From the NCBI GenBank assembly GCA_017481395.1, contig JAFUPE010000034.1, forward strand, positions 1 to 8,420: a stretch of 8,420 nt of DNA, written 5' to 3'. The position numbers and the translations under genes were made by a program. Source of the DNA: Ruminococcus sp. (GTDB lineage: Bacteria > Bacillota_A > Clostridia > Oscillospirales > Acutalibacteraceae). Below are positions 1 through 4,508 of the stretch, one piece after another. Each line of letters begins with the position of its first letter. Position 1 is the stretch's first letter. A model generated the notes under the pieces. That model was given only the letters and a program-made list of their open reading frames with translations. It was not told where the DNA came from and searched no databases.

Positions 1-1565
1 ATAGCGGTTGCGTCTTTGATGTTTACTTTGCCGTCGCCGTTAAAGTCTGCCGTATCATTGTAAAGCTCATTATCATATTCCCAGACGTTACCTAAACCTG
101 CAATGAACTTTTGAATATTTGTGGCATCTTTGATGTTAAGCTTTCTGTCATTCTCTGCATCACCGATAAGTCGGTAGTGAGGTCCAGAGCTTGCATCAAG
201 TGAGCGTAAAAGCTTTTCCTGATACTGAGGATATTTTTCAAGGGCAGTTTCTAAGTCGTAAGCTTTATCCTCGGCGGTGAAATAAACATAGTAGCCCAAG
301 TCGTAAGGAGCATACATTGCGTCGTTTATTATTACATACTCACCTACTCGCTTTGAAAAATACCCCTCGTCTGCTGTACTTTCTCCGGCAATTACCGTTA
401 CAAAATCAGGGGTAGCAGTGTTATTATAACTATTCTTATAGGGAGAAATCTGCTCATAAAGATAGTTCCAGTTTTTATTGGTAATATCTATCCCTATAAG
501 TTCAAGAATTCTCTTGCCGTAATCTCCGTATATGGGTCTTGCGCTTGTAAGCTTTGCCACCGCTTCAAGGTCGGTAACAATCCCCTGCGTAAATGCCTCG
601 TAAAGAGTATAAACTTTATTTTCGGGAGTCAACACATATAAGGAAACCGAGTTTTTCTCGCCTATTCCTCGTGGAGCACCGCTGTAAAAATAGTAATCGC
701 CGATTTGCTCCTCTGCAATTGAGTCGGGATAAGCGTAGTGGCTGAAATATGCGTGGAAAATCAGATTCTCGCCTACATAGCCCTTGTGCTCTGCATAGAT
801 GCTCTCACCCTCCTCGGGCTTATAGCCGTATCTGTTTCCAAAAGCATACATGCACTTGTGTACAAGGTCAAGGTTCTGGTTTTCTCTGTAAACATTGTGC
901 GATTCAAAACCGCTGAAGCCGTGGTCCATAGAAACGCCGTAAAACCCCTTCAGGTCAAAGGCTTCTTCAAGGGTGTATATCTCGTCGTTTGTGCTTACAT
1001 AAATACCGAGCTCATAGGGTGAATATGTAGCACTGCGGTGATAACACTTACCGTTAAAAATAGTTGTATAGGGGCTCTCTGCAGGCTCTTCCCAGCTTGT
1101 TGCAGTAAACACAACCGTGCCGTCGTGATACCTCATGGATTTTTCGATGCTCACGTCAGCCTCAACGGAAGGCTCACCCAGTTTTTTTGTACAGTAATCG
1201 TAAAAATCTTTTTTAAGGTCGGCTTTATAATTGTCTTTTGTGCCGTCGTTAAAAAGCAAGTTGCCATAGTAGCCTGTGGCAAAGGTAAAGGTGTAAATAT
1301 ATCCGTAGTCATCTACGTACTTACGCTCAAGTTTTATGCCGGGATAGGTCATAACGTTGCCATATTCTTCGGATCTGCCGCCAGTTGCGTAAACATACAC
1401 TTCTTTCCAGTACTCCGAATTTTCAAACCCGTAAGTAACAGCACCGGGTTCACCATTCGGGGCAGGAATAAAAAAGTAATCTGTGCTTTCTTCGGCATTT
1501 ACAAAAAATGATGAGACCGACACTAAAAGTGTAAGTGCCAAAATGAAAGATAGTATTTTTTTCAT
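1..1565 (-). CDS. Secreted dockerin protein with CBM26-like starch-binding module, C-terminus cut by window edge
   Basis: The frame is open from ATG at 1565 to the window edge, giving 521 full codons. The start is supported by AGGAGGAA (plus-strand 1571-1578) 5 nt upstream. Residues 1-24 are a signal peptide (KK, hydrophobic core, VNA then EE). Residues about 28-117 resemble a CBM26-type starch-binding module: W53, VYVY, TYPG at 73-76, LLFNDGT at 103-109. Three diverged repeats follow (about 168-204, 286-326, 405-442), built around G-x-Y, a P-Y-[ED]-L-G-like stretch and Y-[TD]-L. I see no catalytic domain. The C-terminus is a type I dockerin: first F-hand-like repeat at 469-490 (D469, E471, D473, D480), second from D507 (D507, N509, D511, D518), cut before its end. 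Dockerins bind cohesins on scaffoldins, so this is probably an accessory starch-adhesion component of an amylosome-like complex outside the cell. The dockerin call is firm; CBM26 is moderate; the role of the middle repeats is unknown. Confidence 0.88.
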   Translation of the reverse strand, partial: MKKILSFILALTLLVSVSSFFVNAEESTDYFFIPAPNGEPGAVTYGFENSEYWKEVYVYATGGRSEEYGNVMTYPGIKLERKYVDDYGYIYTFTFATGYYGNLLFNDGTKDNYKADLKKDFYDYCTKKLGEPSVEADVSIEKSMRYHDGTVVFTATSWEEPAESPYTTIFNGKCYHRSATYSPYELGIYVSTNDEIYTLEEAFDLKGFYGVSMDHGFSGFESHNVYRENQNLDLVHKCMYAFGNRYGYKPEEGESIYAEHKGYVGENLIFHAYFSHYAYPDSIAEEQIGDYYFYSGAPRGIGEKNSVSLYVLTPENKVYTLYEAFTQGIVTDLEAVAKLTSARPIYGDYGKRILELIGIDITNKNWNYLYEQISPYKNSYNNTATPDFVTVIAGESTADEGYFSKRVGEYVIINDAMYAPYDLGYYVYFTAEDKAYDLETALEKYPQYQEKLLRSLDASSGPHYRLIGDAENDRKLNIKDATNIQKFIAGLGNVWEYDNELYNDTADFNGDGKVNIKDATA

Positions 1566-1570
1566 AACGG

Positions 1571-1578
1571 TTCCTCCT
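1571..1578 (-). promoter_or_regulatory. Ribosome-binding site of the dockerin gene
   Basis: Read on the minus strand this is AGGAGGAA, a near-perfect Shine-Dalgarno, 5 nt before the ATG at 1565. It fixes the start directly ahead of a good signal peptide. Confidence 0.85.
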
Positions 1579-1633
1579 ATATGAGTTTGTTTTCACTTAT
1601 TAGACGCTTAAATTCTCGAAAACTCACACTTAA

Positions 1634-1662
1634 ATTTTAATGTTTTCCGAAAAATTTTACAA
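1634..1662 (-). promoter_or_regulatory. Candidate sigma-A promoter for the dockerin gene
   Basis: On the minus strand, TTGTAA (plus 1657-1662) serves as -35, followed by a 17-bp spacer and TAAAAT (plus 1634-1639) as -10. The matches are 4/6 and 5/6. Transcription would start near 1627, leaving a leader of about 60 nt. An 8-bp direct repeat, CTTAAATT at 1607-1614 and 1629-1636, overlaps the -10 and the early leader. The DNA is very AT-rich, so chance matches are likely. Confidence 0.4.
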
Positions 1663-1738
1663 TTCTATATTTCTTACAAAAAAGGGCTTTTGGTTTTAGT
1701 CACTTTTTCAGGAGAAATCTGTATTTTACCTATAAATA

Positions 1739-1767
1739 TTTACAAAAAAAACGATTTGGGGTATACT
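1739..1767 (+). promoter_or_regulatory. Probable sigma-A promoter of the hflX cluster
   Basis: TTTACA (1739-1744; 5/6 to consensus) and TATACT (1762-1767; 5/6) are separated by exactly 17 bp. Transcription would begin near 1774, leaving a leader of about 25 nt before the hflX ATG at 1799. It is the only well-spaced plus-strand pair I see in this divergent region, so it probably drives hflX and the tightly packed gene behind it. Confidence 0.65.
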
Positions 1768-1798
1768 GAACATATATTTGTATTTTTCGGAGGGTATT

Positions 1799-3052
1799 AT
1801 GGAGCTTATAAGCACCGAGGAAAAAATCACAAGGGCACTGCTTGTTAGTGTAGATACAGGCGATTATGATGCTGAAAGCTCATTGAGCGAGCTTTTTGAG
1901 CTTGCTGAAAGCTCGGGTGCCGAGGCTGTGGCAAGCATTACTCAGAAGCTTCAGAAGCCCGACACAGCTACCTGTGTAGGAAGCGGTAAGCTTGAGGAGA
2001 TTAAGGAATACTGTCAGAATAACGACATTGACCTGATTATCTTCGATATGGAGCTTTCGCCTACTCAGATAAGAAATATTGAGAAAGAAACCGACGTCAG
2101 GGTTATTGACCGCACTATGCTTATTCTTGATATTTTTGCTATTCGTGCCAGAAGCCGAGAGGGTAAGCTTCAGGTAGAGCTTGCGCAGCTTAAATATATG
2201 CTTCCGCGTCTTACAGGTAAGGGTATTGAGCTGTCACGTCTTGGCGGAGGTATTGGTACCCGCGGCCCCGGTGAAACAAAGCTTGAGACAGACCGCCGTC
2301 ATATAAGGCGTAAGATGGAAACTTTAAAAGAACAGCTTAAAGACGTTGAGCATCACCGCGAACAGCTGAGAAAACGCAGGGATAAGGACGGAGTAATTAC
2401 TGTTGCAATTGTAGGTTACACAAACGCAGGCAAGTCTACTTTGATGAATTATCTCACAGAGGCCGGCGTACTTGCCGAGGATAAGCTCTTTGCAACTCTT
2501 GACCCTACCTCGCGTGCCTTAAAGCTTCCCAACGGAGTTTCGGTTATGCTTATAGATACGGTTGGTTTTGTACGCAGACTTCCTCATCATCTGGTAGAAG
2601 CCTTTAAGTCAACCTTGGAGGAAGCCGCACAGGCGGATATCATACTTAATGTCTGTGATGCAAGCTCTGCGGAGGCAAGGCTTCACCTTGAGGTTACAAG
2701 AGATTTGCTTACCGAGCTTGGCTGTAAGGATACGCCAATAGTTTCTGTTCTTAATAAGTGCGATATTGATGATACAGTAGGACTTCATGGTGAGTCAAAG
2801 GAATATGTACGCATAAGTGCAAAGACAGGCGAGGGTATAAAGGGGCTCCTTTCGGCAATTGAGGAAAACCTGCCTGTAAGAGTAAAAAAAGTTAAGCTTC
2901 TTTTGCCTTTTGACAAAGGGGGACTTTTGGCTGATATTCGCAAAAGCTGTACACTTATTTCTGAGGAATATACCGCCGAGGGAATAGAGGTTGCGGCTAT
3001 AGTTGACGAGCAGTTCTGGCACAAGGTAAGAGACTACGCGGTGGAGGAATAG
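1799..3052 (+). CDS. hflX: GTPase HflX, ribosome-splitting factor
   Basis: The 417-residue protein is a full-length HflX. In characterised relatives it binds the 50S subunit and splits stalled or hibernating 70S ribosomes, notably under heat stress; it acts in the cytoplasm. The N-terminal HflX domain covers about 1-125. The family signature RLGGGIGTRGPGE is followed by ETDRR and a charged helical segment (about 160-195). The G domain shows G1 GYTNAGKST (206-214), G3 DTVGF (253-257), G4 NKCD (319-322) and G5 SAKTG (340-344). The C-terminal domain follows. I chose ATG 1799 because GGAGGG (1789-1794) lies 4 nt upstream; a TTG at 1778 in the same frame lies upstream of that site and close to the predicted transcription start. 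It is the first gene of the cluster and ends 2 nt before the DUF951 gene. Confidence is very high. Confidence 0.97.
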   Translation: MELISTEEKITRALLVSVDTGDYDAESSLSELFELAESSGAEAVASITQKLQKPDTATCVGSGKLEEIKEYCQNNDIDLIIFDMELSPTQIRNIEKETDVRVIDRTMLILDIFAIRARSREGKLQVELAQLKYMLPRLTGKGIELSRLGGGIGTRGPGETKLETDRRHIRRKMETLKEQLKDVEHHREQLRKRRDKDGVITVAIVGYTNAGKSTLMNYLTEAGVLAEDKLFATLDPTSRALKLPNGVSVMLIDTVGFVRRLPHHLVEAFKSTLEEAAQADIILNVCDASSAEARLHLEVTRDLLTELGCKDTPIVSVLNKCDIDDTVGLHGESKEYVRISAKTGEGIKGLLSAIEENLPVRVKKVKLLLPFDKGGLLADIRKSCTLISEEYTAEGIEVAAIVDEQFWHKVRDYAVEE

Positions 3053-3054
3053 CG

Positions 3055-3231
3055 ATGGATATTAAGGTTGGAGACGTATTAGAGATGAAGAAGCCTCACC
3101 CATGTGGCAGTAATCTTTTTGAGGTTACACGAATCGGTGCGGATTTTAAAATAGTCTGCAAAGGTTGTAATCACGAGGTGTATTTGCCTCGTGCAAAGGT
3201 AGAGAAAAATATTAAGAAGATAATTAAATAA
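3055..3231 (+). CDS. DUF951 family small protein
   Basis: This 58-residue ORF starts 2 nt after the hflX stop, with GGAGG (3043-3047) inside the end of hflX, 7 nt before the ATG. The protein matches the DUF951 pattern as I know it: KVGDV near the start, MKKPHPCGSN (11-20), GADF, CKGCNH (35-40), LPR, and a lysine-rich tail. C17, C35 and C38, with H15 or H40, could form a small zinc site; that is inference. The fold suggests a short beta-barrel-like or zinc-ribbon-like nucleic-acid or ribosome-associated protein, but the function is not known. In other Firmicutes, as I recall, DUF951 genes often sit beside ychF, another translation-linked GTPase. Its position after hflX fits a ribosome-related job. 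Confidence 0.93.
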   Translation: MDIKVGDVLEMKKPHPCGSNLFEVTRIGADFKIVCKGCNHEVYLPRAKVEKNIKKIIK

Positions 3232-3333
3232 TAATTAAGTATTGGGTTTGCAATATGAATGTTAAGGAACATTTATATTAACCTTTAACCCCGCCGTTAA
3301 TTGTAGGTTAAATTTATAGCCAACCTGTCAAAA

Positions 3334-3413
3334 GGCGGAATAGCCCACCCGTGGCTAACGGGCGGAAATGCCCACCGTGGCTAACGGGCGGAGATGCCCT
3401 CGGGTGGCTAACC
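3334..3413 (+). repeat. Three tandem 26-27-bp hairpin repeats upstream of prfA
   Basis: The units are 3334-3360, 3361-3386 and 3387-3413. Each begins GGCGGA, has a GCCC block in the middle, and ends with the invariant core GTGGCTAAC. Each can fold into a small hairpin with loop GGCTA. In unit 1 the stem is CCCGT/ACGGG, in unit 2 CCGT/ACGG, and in unit 3 CGGGT/ACCCG, so paired positions change together. A second possible hairpin, GGGC-6nt-GCCC, spans each unit junction (GGGCGGAAATGCCC and GGGCGGAGATGCCC). The third hairpin (3401-3415) ends directly against the prfA Shine-Dalgarno. It could be a dispersed intergenic repeat or a structured leader RNA; there are no unique spacers, so it is not CRISPR. 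Confidence 0.85.
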
Positions 3414-3414
3414 C

Positions 3415-3423
3415 GGAAGGTGA
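3415..3423 (+). promoter_or_regulatory. prfA ribosome-binding site that decides a TTG start
   Basis: GGAAGGTGA lies just ahead of TTG at 3428, with GGAAGG (3415-3420) 7 nt away. It supports initiation at TTG rather than at the in-frame ATG 3368, which would translate the tandem repeats. Bases 3418-3420 (AGG) could pair with CCT at 3398-3400, extending the third repeat hairpin over the site. Confidence 0.75.
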
Positions 3424-3427
3424 TAAT

Positions 3428-4507
3428 TTGTTTGATAAAATAAATGTTTTTGAAAAAAGGGCAGAGGAACTGAGCAATCAGCTTTGTATGCCCGACGTCG
3501 CTGCTGATGGCGAAAAGCTGAAAAAAATAATGATAGAGCTAAAGGGTATTGAGCCTATTGTAGAGGCTTACAAAAAGCTTAAAAACGCAAAGCAAAGAGA
3601 GCAGGACGCCTTGGAGCTTTTGGGTACTCCTAACCTTGATTCAGAGCTGAAAAGCCTTGCTCAAATGGAACTTGACGAGGCTAAGACAGAGGCAGAGGCT
3701 TTGGAAAGCGAGCTTAAAATCTTGCTTCTTCCCAAGGACCCTAACGACGACAAAAACGTTATCGTTGAGATTCGTGCCGGTGCAGGCGGCGAGGAGGCAG
3801 CACTTTTTGCAGGTGTACTTTACAGAATGTACTCTATGTACGGCGAAAGCATGGGGTATACCCATAGTATTATTTACGAAAATGCTACGGAGCTTGGCGG
3901 CTACAAGGAAATTTCTTTTATGATTGAGGGAATGGGTGCTTTTTCTCGTCTTAAATATGAGCGTGGCGTGCACAGGGTTCAGCGTGTGCCTGAAACTGAG
4001 TCGGGAGGCAGGATTCATACTTCTACAGTTACGGTTGCGGTTTTGCCCGAAGCTGATGACGTAGAGTTTGAAATCAACCCTAATGATCTTAAAATTGACA
4101 CATTCCGTTCTTCCGGTGCAGGCGGTCAGCACATTAATAAAACCTCCAGTGCTATACGCATTACCCATATACCTACAGGTACTGTGGTAGAATGTCAGGA
4201 TGAAAGAAGTCAGTATAAGAATAAGGATAAGGCAATGAAGGTTCTTAAAAGCCGACTTTTGCAGGAAGAGCAGGAGAAACAGGCAGGCTCTATTGCGGCT
4301 GAGAGAAAAAGTCAGGTAGGCACCGGTGACAGAAGCGAGCGAATACGCACCTATAACTATCACGAAAACCGAGTTACAGACCATAGAATAGGTCTGACAA
4401 TATATAAATTAACTGAAATTTTAGGCGGTAATATTGACCAGCTGATAGACCCATTGGTTGCCGCTGACAGAGCAGAAAAGTTAAAAGAAAGTATGGAAAA
4501 CTCTTAA
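3428..4507 (+). CDS. prfA: Peptide chain release factor 1 (RF1)
   Basis: The 359-residue protein is the cytoplasmic release factor that reads UAA and UAG and triggers peptidyl-tRNA hydrolysis. The tripeptide anticodon is P188-E189-T190 in RVQRVPETESGGR, the PxT form that marks RF1 rather than RF2. The catalytic GGQ is G232-G233-Q234 within SSGAGGQHINKT. RAGAGGEEAALFA and the basic C-terminal region RTYNYHENRVTDHR are also typical. I start it at TTG 3428 (FDKINVF follows, as RF1 proteins usually begin MFDKL), which gives the usual length near 360; the longer frame from ATG 3368 adds 20 residues encoded by the repeats. It ends 1 nt before the next ATG, implying translational coupling. prmC, which methylates the GGQ glutamine and often follows prfA in Firmicutes, is absent here. 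Confidence 0.97.
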   Translation: MFDKINVFEKRAEELSNQLCMPDVAADGEKLKKIMIELKGIEPIVEAYKKLKNAKQREQDALELLGTPNLDSELKSLAQMELDEAKTEAEALESELKILLLPKDPNDDKNVIVEIRAGAGGEEAALFAGVLYRMYSMYGESMGYTHSIIYENATELGGYKEISFMIEGMGAFSRLKYERGVHRVQRVPETESGGRIHTSTVTVAVLPEADDVEFEINPNDLKIDTFRSSGAGGQHINKTSSAIRITHIPTGTVVECQDERSQYKNKDKAMKVLKSRLLQEEQEKQAGSIAAERKSQVGTGDRSERIRTYNYHENRVTDHRIGLTIYKLTEILGGNIDQLIDPLVAADRAEKLKESMENS

Positions 4508-4508
4508 G

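Larger units (their letters stand above)
3232..3427 (+). other. Intergenic leader between the DUF951 gene and prfA
   Basis: This 196-bp gap is the only break in an otherwise tightly packed cluster. Its first 100 bases are AT-rich and contain a perfect 7-bp inverted repeat, TTTAACC (3284-3290) and GGTTAAA (3306-3312), with a 15-nt loop and no T-tract. TTGCAA at 3248-3253 is a possible -35, but no good -10 sits at a proper distance, so a separate prfA promoter is not established. The second half is GC-richer and consists of three tandem repeats (3334-3413). No convincing terminator is visible, so read-through from hflX is likely. Confidence 0.5.

Noticed and set aside
738..1511. Two plus-strand ORFs (738-1022 and 1038-1511) opposite the dockerin gene
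   Set aside because: They lie entirely antisense to a well-supported secreted protein, have no convincing ribosome-binding sites and show no recognisable domain.
1778..1798. TTG start for hflX at 1778
   Set aside because: It lies upstream of the GGAGGG ribosome-binding site and almost at the predicted transcription start; ATG 1799 is better.
3334..3413. CRISPR array
   Set aside because: The 26-27-bp units abut each other with no unique spacers, there are only three copies, and no cas gene is present.
3368..3427. Upstream ATG start for prfA
   Set aside because: The extra 20 residues are just translated tandem repeat, RF1 proteins normally begin at the FDK segment, and a good Shine-Dalgarno sits before TTG 3428.
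3641..4384. 247-codon minus-strand ORF
   Set aside because: It is antisense to the conserved core of prfA, including the GGQ region, and its translation resembles no family; a shadow of prfA codon usage.
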